This document shows positions 7,586-14,021 of a stretch of 16,661 bases of DNA, piece by piece. The translations under genes were made by a program, and so were the position numbers. Under the pieces are notes generated by a model. The model saw only the letters and a program-made list of their open reading frames with translations, had not been told where the DNA came from and searched no databases. This stretch comes from an uncultured beta proteobacterium (GTDB lineage: Bacteria > Pseudomonadota > Gammaproteobacteria > Burkholderiales > Burkholderiaceae): NCBI GenBank assembly GCA_903835865.1, contig CAILON010000190.1, forward strand, positions 1 through 16,661. The letters are read 5' to 3'. Within the stretch, counting starts at the first letter, position 1, and the number at the start of each line of letters is the position of its first letter.

Positions 7586-8254
7586 ATGAGCTCAAAAAAT
7601 TCTAATCAAGATAACTTTATTCGTTTTGCCCTAGAGGCAAAGGTTTTGTCGTTTGGGGAGTTTAAAACTAAAGCTGGGCGACTTTCACCTTATTTCTTTA
7701 ACGCGGGTGGCTTTAACGATGGCGCACGATTAAGTGCCTTAGGTCGTTATTACGCCAATGCCTTAAAAGAATCCAAGATTCATTTCGACATGCTTTACGG
7801 CCCTGCCTATAAGGGCATTGCTTTAGCTGCTGCTACGGCTATTGCATTGGCGGATGGCGGCATCAATGTCCCTTATGCCTATAACCGCAAAGAAGTCAAA
7901 GACCATGGCGAGGGCGGCTCACTCGTTGGAGCGCCTGTAAAGGGCAGAGTAGTGATTATTGATGATGTGATTTCTGCTGGAACCTCTGTGCGGGAATCAG
8001 TGGACTTAATTCGGGGCGCAGGTGCAGAGCCTGCTGCTGTTCTGATTGCTTTAGATCGTATGGAAAGATCAGGTAATGCTACTGAAGTGGGTGATAAGTC
8101 AGCAGTTCAAGCCGTAGAGCAAGAATTTGGTTTGCCGGTGATTGCGATTGCGAACTTGGCTGACTTGATGTCCTTCTTAACCGCCTCTAGTGATACAGAG
8201 TTAACTGCTTATCTACCCGCAGTAAAAGTCTACCGCGAGAAGTACGGCATTTAA
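7586..8254 (+). CDS. pyrE: Orotate phosphoribosyltransferase
   Basis: A 222-residue type I phosphoribosyltransferase. It joins orotate to PRPP to give orotidine 5'-phosphate, the fifth step of pyrimidine synthesis. Visible signatures are [16 protein letters not shown] (26-41) in the orotate-binding part, YGPAYKGI (71-78), the catalytic flexible loop [13 protein letters not shown] (99-111) and the PRPP loop [13 protein letters not shown] (122-134). Betaproteobacterial PyrE proteins begin a few residues before the DFIRFAL-like segment, and here NFIRFAL starts at residue 10, so the ATG at 7586 fits. A possible promoter (TTGAGG 7549-7554, 17 bases, TAACAT 7572-7577) lies inside the xth coding region and would put transcription start within a few bases of the ATG. 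The stop codon shares TTAA (8251-8254) with the convergent dapF stop. Confidence 0.96.
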   Translation: MSSKNSNQDNFIRFALEAKVLSFGEFKTKAGRLSPYFFNAGGFNDGARLSALGRYYANALKESKIHFDMLYGPAYKGIALAAATAIALADGGINVPYAYNRKEVKDHGEGGSLVGAPVKGRVVIIDDVISAGTSVRESVDLIRGAGAEPAAVLIALDRMERSGNATEVGDKSAVQAVEQEFGLPVIAIANLADLMSFLTASSDTELTAYLPAVKVYREKYGI

Positions 8255-9132
8255 ATTTCCGTTTCACCTTCGAAAACGGTAACCGCAGGACCAGTCATGA
8301 TGACTGGTTGCGCTAGGTCATCGATCATTCCAGCCCAGGCAATTTTTAGATCACCGCCACGTGTATGCACGGTTACGGGTGAATCTAATAAGGCACGGCG
8401 AATGCCTGAAACTACTGCGGCACAAGCGCCAGTGCCGCAAGCTAGAGTTTCTCCAGCGCCACGTTCAAATACGCGCAACTTAATTTCATTGCGATTAAGT
8501 ATCTGCATATAGCCTGCATTCACTTTGTTTGGAAAGGCTGGATGAGTTTCGATTTCTGGCCCTTCTTCTAAAACGGGCGCGCTATCCACATCAACAACTA
8601 CTTGAACGGCATGAGGGTTACCCATAGAAAGAACACCAACCCAGTCATCATGCTCTGCCGGAGCATTGAGTACCAGCGCATAGAGTATTTCATGGAATTC
8701 TTGTAGGCTGGCTAGTCCATCAGGATTAAATGGAATAAGCGCTGGCTCAAAAATAGGGGCACCCATATTCACCTCTACCTGACCATCGGGCTGAGATGTC
8801 AGGGTCAGCACGGTATGGGTGACTTCAACGCGTAGTGGATTTTTATCCGATAAGCCATGATCCAAAACAAAGCGCACAAAACAGCGCGAGCCATTGCCGC
8901 ATTGCTCGACCTCTCCACCATCGGCATTAAAAATGCGATAACGGAAATCCGCATCTGGGCGTGTAGCTTTCTCAACCAACAAAATTTGATCAGCACCAAT
9001 ACCCAATTGACGATGGGCTAAGGCTTGCCATTGCTCACGCGTGATGCCGCTAAGGTCTTGGTCGATCCCATTAAGCACAATGAAATCGTTACCGGCACCA
9101 TGCATTTTAGTGAAGCGAATCTTGCGTGCCAT
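8251..9132 (-). CDS. dapF: Diaminopimelate epimerase
   Basis: Cofactor-independent epimerase converting LL- to meso-diaminopimelate, the last shared step of lysine and peptidoglycan precursor synthesis. Both catalytic cysteines are present: C78 in EQCGNGSRC and C232 in LACGTGACA (293-residue numbering). Other family marks are [11 protein letters not shown] (7-17), [14 protein letters not shown] (171-176) and VFERGAGET (221-229). The ATG at 9132 gives the usual start, four residues before RFTKMHG. An in-frame TTG at 9150 would add six residues and has a better-placed GGA upstream, so the start is not settled. It is the last gene of a minus-strand series behind two LpxL-type acyltransferase genes; the gap is 30 bases from this ATG, or 12 from the TTG. 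The stop overlaps the pyrE stop. The length is slightly above the usual 275 residues because of a segment around 135-165. Confidence 0.95.
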   Translation of the reverse strand: MARKIRFTKMHGAGNDFIVLNGIDQDLSGITREQWQALAHRQLGIGADQILLVEKATRPDADFRYRIFNADGGEVEQCGNGSRCFVRFVLDHGLSDKNPLRVEVTHTVLTLTSQPDGQVEVNMGAPIFEPALIPFNPDGLASLQEFHEILYALVLNAPAEHDDWVGVLSMGNPHAVQVVVDVDSAPVLEEGPEIETHPAFPNKVNAGYMQILNRNEIKLRVFERGAGETLACGTGACAAVVSGIRRALLDSPVTVHTRGGDLKIAWAGMIDDLAQPVIMTGPAVTVFEGETEI

Positions 9133-9162
9133 CGTTGAAGTTGTACTCAAAAGAATTTCCGT

Positions 9163-10062
9163 TTACTTATAAAAACTAGGTTCGCCAGGAGGCCTGTGTT
9201 TAAAGCGCTTATGCACCCAATAGTACTCTGCTGGTCTTTGGCGAACAAGTTCTTCAATATAGCCATTCAAGCGAGCGGTATCGTATTCGACATCATCACT
9301 TGGAAAATTCGGGAGGGGTTCGCTAATATTGCAGGCATAAGCTTTGCCATCTTTGTTGAGGGTAGTGGTCATGAGGCAGACCTCAGCACCACTCAGTCTG
9401 GCTAGACGTGAGACTGATGTGATGGTGTTTGTTTGAATCCCAAAGAAGGGTACAAAAATAGAGTCTCGTGGCCCCAAGTCAATATCGGGCGCAATAAAAA
9501 TAAAATTGCCTGTTTGTATTTCCCGAATGAGATCGCGTAAGCGACTTTGTCTTTCAATCGACTTTCCACCAAACCGATTGCGCCATTCAATCATTTTTTG
9601 ATTGAAGAAGGGATTCTTCATATTTTGATACAGGCCGGCCCCACGTGGCCAATCCTGTTGGCTGGCTAATGCTGAGAGCGCCATGAAGCCACCCTCAAGC
9701 CCAACAAAGTGGGGATTGATCAGCAAGCGTGGTTTGCGATCTCCCAAAGTAATGGCGGAATTAATCGACACAATATCCGTAATCTGTTTACCACTGCCGA
9801 GCCAAATGCGACTTCTCTCAATGACGCTGCGGCCAAATAATTTCCAATGCTCTAGAGCAAGAGTGTTAATTTCATTCTCGTTTAAGTTGGGAAAACACAA
9901 ACGTAAATTGGTTTTAACTACTTTGGCGCGATCACTGGGAATATGTGCGGCAAGCGATCCAAGTCCATATCCCACGCGCACGGTAAAACTATAGGGCAGA
10001 AAAGCAAAAAGGCGCAGGAGGCTGAGCGCTAAAAAATTGAAGAGGTTATGTAACCAAGTCAT
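9163..10062 (-). CDS. lpxL: LpxL/HtrB-family lipid A biosynthesis acyltransferase
   Basis: A 299-residue late acyltransferase of lipid A synthesis, transferring a secondary acyl chain (usually laurate or myristate from acyl-ACP) to the Kdo-lipid A precursor at the inner face of the cytoplasmic membrane. The catalytic HX4E motif is H118 to E123 in NPHFVGLEGG. NLRLCFP (52-58), PDIDLGPRDSIFVPFFG (192-208) and YYWVHKRFKHRPPGE (280-294) are typical of the family. A hydrophobic N-terminus (about 8-26) is the expected membrane anchor. It lies 22 bases behind a second paralogue (10085-10945) and just ahead of dapF, so the three genes are probably co-transcribed. Family membership is firm. Whether this one is LpxL-like or LpxM-like (which position and chain it acylates) cannot be decided by eye. 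Confidence 0.9.
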   Translation of the reverse strand: MTWLHNLFNFLALSLLRLFAFLPYSFTVRVGYGLGSLAAHIPSDRAKVVKTNLRLCFPNLNENEINTLALEHWKLFGRSVIERSRIWLGSGKQITDIVSINSAITLGDRKPRLLINPHFVGLEGGFMALSALASQQDWPRGAGLYQNMKNPFFNQKMIEWRNRFGGKSIERQSRLRDLIREIQTGNFIFIAPDIDLGPRDSIFVPFFGIQTNTITSVSRLARLSGAEVCLMTTTLNKDGKAYACNISEPLPNFPSDDVEYDTARLNGYIEELVRQRPAEYYWVHKRFKHRPPGEPSFYK

Positions 10063-10084
10063 TTAAAAAATGATAATGCGTTGC

Positions 10085-10945
10085 CTAGATATTGGGAGGT
10101 AATTCTGCACCAGTAGGATGCTTATAGCGGTTATAGGACCAGATAAATTGTTCGGGTGCAACTAAGACTGCATTTTCAATGGCGATATTGAGTTCGGCTG
10201 CGCCAACAGTCGCATCTTCGGATAGCGGTGAGAGGCGCGTGGCTTGCATTAACCAACCTTTGCCTAGACCTTTGCGCTTAGCTGTAAACATGACGACTGG
10301 TGTGTTGTTGCGGTTCGCTAGGCGTGCAGCTAGCGGTGTGGTGTAAGCGGGGCGACCAAAAAATGGCACCCATACGCCTTCACCGCCACTTGGCACTTGA
10401 TCTGGAAGAATACCGATGGCTTCACCGCGTGTAAGTGCTCGAGTCATTTGACGAACACCAGTCAAATTTGTGGGTACGAAATGCATATTGGGGTAGGCCC
10501 GCCCCTCCTCTACAACTTCATTAAGCCAGGCTTGGCGTGAGGGTCGATAGAGAATGGTTGCTGGAAAATGTTGCGCTAAGACGCGGGGAATAATTTCAAA
10601 GCCCCCTAGGTGTGGTGTCAACATGACTAGACCATGGCCTTCATTGATGGCGGCCTCCACTACATCCCAGTTTTGCACTTCCACCAAAGATAGGGCTTTT
10701 TGAGGGTTGTGCCAAATCCATAAGCTGTCTGAAAACAACATGCCAGAGGCTCTTACGGCTTCCCATAATTTAAAAGGAAGGTTTCTGGCTCTGATAACGG
10801 CTTCATATTGTGGGCGAAAAAGGCTGCGGTATGGTTTAGAGCCTATGTAGGCCAAAAAGCCCAAAGAAGCCCCAAAAAGCTGAACAAGCGCTAGGGGAAG
10901 CACAGCAATCGCGTTGAGGCTAAGTTTTAGAAGGAGTTTTCGCAC
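10085..10945 (-). CDS. Second LpxL/HtrB-family lipid A acyltransferase
   Basis: A 286-residue paralogue of the downstream acyltransferase, clearly diverged from it. The HX4E motif is H112 to E117 in TPHLGGFEI. PDQVPSGGEGVWVPFFG (181-197), ILYRPSR (131-137) and QFIWSYNRYKHP (266-277) follow in the usual order. The N-terminus (4-34) is hydrophobic. It reads from a GTG at 10945; no in-frame ATG, GTG or TTG was seen in the roughly 30 bases upstream, and conserved-looking sequence begins at once. A run of six G residues immediately precedes and enters the start codon. The predicted promoter would place transcription start at or next to the GTG, so the message may be almost leaderless. Two adjacent LpxL homologues suggest that each adds one secondary acyl chain. 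The order of action is not visible. Confidence 0.88.
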   Translation of the reverse strand: MRKLLLKLSLNAIAVLPLALVQLFGASLGFLAYIGSKPYRSLFRPQYEAVIRARNLPFKLWEAVRASGMLFSDSLWIWHNPQKALSLVEVQNWDVVEAAINEGHGLVMLTPHLGGFEIIPRVLAQHFPATILYRPSRQAWLNEVVEEGRAYPNMHFVPTNLTGVRQMTRALTRGEAIGILPDQVPSGGEGVWVPFFGRPAYTTPLAARLANRNNTPVVMFTAKRKGLGKGWLMQATRLSPLSEDATVGAAELNIAIENAVLVAPEQFIWSYNRYKHPTGAELPPNI

Positions 10946-10951
10946 CCCCCA

Positions 10952-10980
10952 ATGATATTCAATGCTGCCGGAAGGGCCAA
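10952..10980 (-). promoter_or_regulatory. Predicted sigma-70 promoter of the acyltransferase-dapF series
   Basis: On the minus strand, TTGGCC (10980-10975) and TATCAT (10957-10952) are separated by exactly 17 bases. They match four of six and five of six consensus positions. The expected transcription start is around 10943-10945, at the GTG of the first acyltransferase gene. Confidence 0.48.
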
Positions 10981-10991
10981 ATTTGATTTGG
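10977..10991. repeat. Small inverted repeat between the divergent promoters
   Basis: CCAAAT, a 3-base spacer, then ATTTGG form a perfect 6-3-6 inverted repeat. It touches the -35 box of the minus-strand promoter and ends three bases before the metK -35 box. It could be an operator for a dimeric regulator of both transcripts, or chance; no binding protein can be named. Confidence 0.4.
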
Positions 10992-10993
10992 AC

Positions 10994-11023
10994 TTGGTAG
11001 ATTTGATGCTTTTCAGATAAAAT
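10994..11023 (+). promoter_or_regulatory. Predicted sigma-70 promoter of metK
   Basis: TTGGTA (10994-10999) and TAAAAT (11018-11023) are 18 bases apart. The expected transcription start, about seven bases after the -10 box, is near 11030. That is where the first helix of the SAM-II-like aptamer begins. This coincidence supports both the promoter and the riboswitch call. Confidence 0.52.
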
Positions 11024-11029
11024 TCACCT

Positions 11030-11084
11030 ATCGCTGAGTTAAGACAACTTGCAGGGCGATTCATAAATTCTGCTAAAGCGTCGC
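11030..11084 (+). ncRNA. SAM-II-like riboswitch aptamer in the metK leader
   Basis: The segment fits the SAM-II (metA motif) H-type pseudoknot. P1 pairs ATCGCT (11030-11035) with GGCGAT (11055-11060), with one T.G wobble. P2a pairs GCAG (11051-11054) with CTGC (11070-11073). P2b pairs GAC (11043-11045) with GTC (11080-11082). The conserved single-stranded pieces are where I remember them in SAM-II: TGAGTTAA and TTGCAG in loop 1, ATAAAT in loop 3 and GCTAAA near the 3' strand. SAM-II binds S-adenosylmethionine and lowers expression of methionine-pathway genes. Here it lies directly upstream of SAM synthetase, the enzyme that makes the ligand. Unlike compact SAM-II elements whose 3' helix covers the ribosome-binding site, about 50 bases separate this aptamer from the Shine-Dalgarno sequence. 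Identification is by motif and covariation with remembered examples, not by a covariance model. Confidence 0.8.
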
Positions 11085-11091
11085 CGTTGTG

Positions 11092-11142
11092 GTTCCTGGC
11101 ACGTCGAGTTGTCCCATAGATCGTGTTAATTTTTTAAGGAAT
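11092..11142 (+). promoter_or_regulatory. Predicted expression platform and ribosome-binding site of metK
   Basis: TGGCACG (11097-11103) can pair with CGTGTTA (11122-11128; two G.T pairs) and is followed by six T residues (11130-11135), resembling a weak intrinsic terminator. TTCCT (11093-11097) can also pair with AGGAA (11137-11141), covering the Shine-Dalgarno AAGGA (11136-11140), which is seven bases before the metK ATG. A competing helix joins 11043-11051 to 11105-11113 (nine pairs, one wobble), reusing the 5' strand of P2b. The helices follow from the sequence; the switching role is inferred. Confidence 0.45.
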
Positions 11143-11147
11143 ATGCA

Positions 11148-12314
11148 ATGGCAAATGATTACTTCTTTACCTCAGAGTCCGTTTCTGAAGGTCACCCCGA
11201 TAAAGTAGCAGACCAAATTTCTGATTCAATCTTGGACGCCATCTTGGCTCAAGATCCAACAGCACGTGTTGCTGCAGAAACTTTATGTAACACCGGTCTG
11301 GTGGTATTGGCTGGGGAAATTACGACCAACGCTAACGTTGATTACATCCAAGTAGCGCGCAATACGCTGCGTGAAATTGGTTACGACAACACCGCGTATG
11401 GGATCGATTACAAAGGTTGCGCAGTGTTGGTTGCTTATGACAAGCAAAGTCCCGACATCGCGCAAGGTGTTGATAATGCGCATGATGATGGCTTAGATCA
11501 AGGTGCTGGTGACCAAGGTTTGATGTTTGGTTACGCTTGTGATGAGACTGCAGAGCTCATGCCTTTGCCAATTCACCTCTCCCACCGTTTGGTGGAGCGC
11601 CAATCTCAGTTGCGTCGCGATGGCCGACTGAACTGGTTAGGCCCAGATGCTAAGTCTCAAGTGACCATACGCTATGTAGATGGCAAGCCAGACTCAATCG
11701 ATACCGTGGTGTTGTCAACCCAACACCATGAAGAGATTGGTCTTGAGAAATTGCGCGAAGCAGTGATTGAAGAAATTATCAAACCAGTATTGCCTAAGCA
11801 TTTAATTAAGGGCGCGATTAACTTCTTGGTAAACCCAACAGGTCGTTTTGTCATCGGTGGTCCACAAGGCGATTGCGGATTAACTGGTCGCAAAATTATT
11901 GTGGATACCTATGGTGGTGCTGCTCCTCACGGTGGCGGTGCTTTCTCAGGCAAGGATCCCTCTAAGGTTGACCGCTCTGCTGCATATGCTGGTCGCTATG
12001 TTGCTAAGAACATCGTTGCTGCAGGTTTAGCAAGTAAGTGCTTGATTCAGATCTCCTATGCAATTGGTGTTGCTAAGCCAACCTCTGTGATGGTGAGCAC
12101 CTTTGGAACAGGCAAGATCTCTGATGAGAAGATTGCGCAATTGGTATCTGAGCACTTTGACTTGCGTCCAAAAGGCATTGTGAAGATGCTCAATCTCTTG
12201 CGCCCGATTTATCGTAAAACTGCTGCTTATGGCCATTTTGGTCGTGAGGAGCCAGAATTTACTTGGGAGCAAACTGATAAGGCACCTGTATTACGTGCAG
12301 CAGCAGGGCTTTAA
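11148..12314 (+). CDS. metK: S-adenosylmethionine synthetase
   Basis: A 388-residue methionine adenosyltransferase that makes SAM from methionine and ATP. Signatures are [14 protein letters not shown] (13-26) with the ATP-site histidine, the loop [12 protein letters not shown] (119-130), [18 protein letters not shown] (232-249) and the phosphate-binding [17 protein letters not shown] (262-278). Length is normal. The ATG is preceded by AAGGA at seven bases. The gene has its own leader of about 118 bases from the predicted transcription start, containing a SAM-II-like aptamer, so its product probably represses its own synthesis. ahcY follows on the same strand after a 234-base gap that holds an SAH riboswitch. 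The two enzymes handle the entry to and exit from the SAM/SAH cycle but have separate RNA controls. Confidence 0.97.
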   Translation: MANDYFFTSESVSEGHPDKVADQISDSILDAILAQDPTARVAAETLCNTGLVVLAGEITTNANVDYIQVARNTLREIGYDNTAYGIDYKGCAVLVAYDKQSPDIAQGVDNAHDDGLDQGAGDQGLMFGYACDETAELMPLPIHLSHRLVERQSQLRRDGRLNWLGPDAKSQVTIRYVDGKPDSIDTVVLSTQHHEEIGLEKLREAVIEEIIKPVLPKHLIKGAINFLVNPTGRFVIGGPQGDCGLTGRKIIVDTYGGAAPHGGGAFSGKDPSKVDRSAAYAGRYVAKNIVAAGLASKCLIQISYAIGVAKPTSVMVSTFGTGKISDEKIAQLVSEHFDLRPKGIVKMLNLLRPIYRKTAAYGHFGREEPEFTWEQTDKAPVLRAAAGL

Positions 12315-12352
12315 GCATCAAATAAGCAGTATTGAGTTGTACTGAAGCCAAA

Positions 12353-12382
12353 TATGGCGAAATTGATTACAATTTCGCCATA
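12353..12382. repeat. Perfect 13-bp inverted repeat between metK and the SAH riboswitch
   Basis: TATGGCGAAATTG (12353-12365), the spacer ATTA, then CAATTTCGCCATA (12370-12382) form an exact 13-bp inverted repeat. No T-tract follows on either strand, so it is not a standard intrinsic terminator. A -10-like TACAAT (12368-12373) lies across the spacer and the right arm. This suggests an operator over the ahcY promoter. Alternatively, it forms a stable hairpin in read-through metK transcripts. Confidence 0.75.
12368..12373 (+). promoter_or_regulatory. Possible -10 element of the ahcY transcript
   Basis: TACAAT would start transcription near 12380, just before the SAH aptamer at about 12388. No convincing -35 box is seen at 17 bases (AAGCCA, 12345-12350), so an activator or a different promoter is possible. 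Confidence 0.35.
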
Positions 12383-12387
12383 CCTTC

Positions 12388-12484
12388 AAGGAGCGTTGCA
12401 AGGAATGCTGAGACCCAGCATTTCCCCAGGCTTGAAGGGAGCGGATTCCTAAACGGAGTTTGCTAATTGCAACCGCGCTCGCTA
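12388..12484 (+). ncRNA. S-adenosylhomocysteine (SAH) riboswitch upstream of ahcY
   Basis: This segment resembles the SAH riboswitch described upstream of ahcY in beta- and gammaproteobacteria. The 5' strand AAGGAGCGTTGCAA and the 3' strand TTGCAACCGCGCTC form P1. GAGCG (12391-12395) pairs with CGCTC (12476-12480), TTGCAA (12396-12401) pairs with TTGCAA (12467-12472), and the asymmetric CCG (12473-12475) matches the conserved internal loop. P2 is GGAATGCTG (12402-12410) with CAGCATTTCC (12416-12425), one base bulged. The conserved CCAGGCTTG segment (12427-12434) follows. SAH binding is known to raise expression of genes that remove SAH, and the downstream gene is SAH hydrolase. Sequence, structure and context agree; I did not resolve the pseudoknot helix P4. 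Confidence 0.9.
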
Positions 12485-12543
12485 ACCCATGATTCAATGG
12501 CTAGCGAGTTCCCACTCCAGCATTGGATCGTATTTAGCTGGAG
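12477..12543 (+). promoter_or_regulatory. Predicted expression platform and Shine-Dalgarno hairpin of ahcY
   Basis: CTCCAGC (12515-12521) and GCTGGAG (12537-12543) form a perfect 7-bp hairpin that contains the Shine-Dalgarno GGAG (12540-12543), five bases before the ahcY ATG. Upstream, CTCGCTA (12478-12484), the end of the P1 3' strand, pairs perfectly with TAGCGAG (12502-12508). An inner CCAT (12487-12490) pairs with ATGG (12497-12500). The upstream hairpin and P1 cannot both be complete. The pairing is directly visible; ligand control is inferred. Confidence 0.55.
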
Positions 12544-12548
12544 CATTA

Positions 12549-13994
12549 ATGAATACCGTTTCTGACTTAAATAACTTTGTAGCAACCCATTGCGCCATTG
12601 CTGATATTTCTTTGGCTGACTTTGGCCGTAAAGAAATCGCCATTGCTGAAACCGAAATGCCTGGCTTGATCGCCATTCGTGATGAGTTTGCTGCAAACCA
12701 GCCACTACGTGGCGCGCGCATTACCGGTTCATTACACATGACTATTCAAACTGCTGTGCTGATCGAGACCCTTGAGGCGCTTGGTGCAGAAGTGCAGTGG
12801 GCTTCGTGTAATATTTTCTCAACCCAGGACCACGCAGCTGCCGCAATTGCTGCTAATGGCACGCCTGTGTTCGCAATTAAGGGCGAGACCCTTGAGCAGT
12901 ACTGGGACTTTACCCATCGTATTTTTGAGTGGGCCGATGGTGGTTACACTAACATGATTTTGGATGACGGTGGCGATGCGACTTTGCTATTACATCTTGG
13001 TGCACGCGCAGAAAAAGATCAAGCTTGCTTGAATCATCCAACTAGCGAAGAAGAAACCATTTTGTTTGCTGCCATTAAGAAAAAATTGGCACAAGATCCA
13101 ACTTGGTATTCCACCCGCTTGGAAAAAATAAAGGGCGTGACAGAAGAAACTACTACAGGCGTGCATCGTTTGTATCAGATGTTTGCTAAAGGCGAATTGA
13201 AGTTCCCAGCGATTAACGTGAACGACTCAGTAACGAAGAGCAAGTTCGATAACCTTTATGGATGCCGTGAGTCCTTGGTTGATGCTATTAAGCGTGCTAC
13301 AGACGTGATGGTTGCTGGTAAGGTAGCCGTGGTTTGTGGCTACGGTGACGTAGGCAAAGGCTCTGCACAAGCCCTGCGTGCTTTGTCAGCTCAAGTGTGG
13401 GTAACTGAAGTAGATCCGATCTGCGCATTACAAGCGGCGATGGAAGGTTACCGTGTTGTCACTATGGATTACGCTGCTGATAAAGCTGATATTTTTGTAT
13501 CCGCAACTGGAAATTACCATGTCATCACGCATGACCATATGGTGAAAATGAAGAATCAAGCGATAGTTTGTAACATTGGCCACTTTGACAATGAGATCGA
13601 TGTTGCTGGTATCGAAAAATACAAGTGGGAAGAAATTAAGCCACAAGTTGACCACGTCATTTTTCCAGCAAGCAATGGTAAGCCTGAAAAGCGCATCATC
13701 ATTTTGGCTAAAGGTCGTTTAGTTAACTTAGGTTGTGGAACTGGACATCCTTCTTATGTAATGAGTTCTTCATTTGCGAACCAAGTGATTGCGCAAATTG
13801 AATTGTGGAATGCAGTCGGCACTAGCAAATACCCAATCGGTGTTTACACACTGCCTAAGCACTTGGACGAAAAAGTGGCTCGTTTGCAGTTGAAGACTTT
13901 GAATGCCGAGTTAACTGTGTTGTCTGATCAGCAGGCTTCTTACATTGGCGTAACGAGGGAAGGCCCATACAAGGCTGACCACTATCGTTATTAA
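12549..13994 (+). CDS. ahcY: Adenosylhomocysteinase (SAH hydrolase)
   Basis: A 481-residue NAD-dependent enzyme splitting S-adenosylhomocysteine into homocysteine and adenosine, relieving product inhibition of methyltransferases. Family marks in order are [12 protein letters not shown] (60-71), [11 protein letters not shown] (85-95), DDGGDATLL (139-147), [10 protein letters not shown] (196-205), [18 protein letters not shown] (225-242), the NAD-binding [10 protein letters not shown] (264-273) and the C-terminal KADHYRY. The extra segment at about 150-195 is the insertion typical of bacterial and plant forms. An ATG at 12489 would extend the protein by 20 residues, but it lies in the predicted riboswitch switching helix. 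The ATG at 12549 has GGAG five bases upstream and gives a normal family N-terminus, so it is preferred. metF starts 27 bases downstream, consistent with co-transcription. Confidence 0.96.
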   Translation: MNTVSDLNNFVATHCAIADISLADFGRKEIAIAETEMPGLIAIRDEFAANQPLRGARITGSLHMTIQTAVLIETLEALGAEVQWASCNIFSTQDHAAAAIAANGTPVFAIKGETLEQYWDFTHRIFEWADGGYTNMILDDGGDATLLLHLGARAEKDQACLNHPTSEEETILFAAIKKKLAQDPTWYSTRLEKIKGVTEETTTGVHRLYQMFAKGELKFPAINVNDSVTKSKFDNLYGCRESLVDAIKRATDVMVAGKVAVVCGYGDVGKGSAQALRALSAQVWVTEVDPICALQAAMEGYRVVTMDYAADKADIFVSATGNYHVITHDHMVKMKNQAIVCNIGHFDNEIDVAGIEKYKWEEIKPQVDHVIFPASNGKPEKRIIILAKGRLVNLGCGTGHPSYVMSSSFANQVIAQIELWNAVGTSKYPIGVYTLPKHLDEKVARLQLKTLNAELTVLSDQQASYIGVTREGPYKADHYRY

Positions 13995-14021
13995 TCCACC
14001 AGAATAGACAGGCCCAAGATC

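Noticed and set aside
12315..12388. Inverted repeat after metK as its intrinsic terminator
   Set aside because: No T-tract follows the arms on either strand, so it is recorded as a repeat or possible operator instead.
12489..12548. ATG at 12489 as the ahcY start, adding 20 residues
   Set aside because: It lies in the loop of the predicted riboswitch switching hairpin with no ribosome-binding sequence. The ATG at 12549 has GGAG at five bases and a normal family N-terminus.
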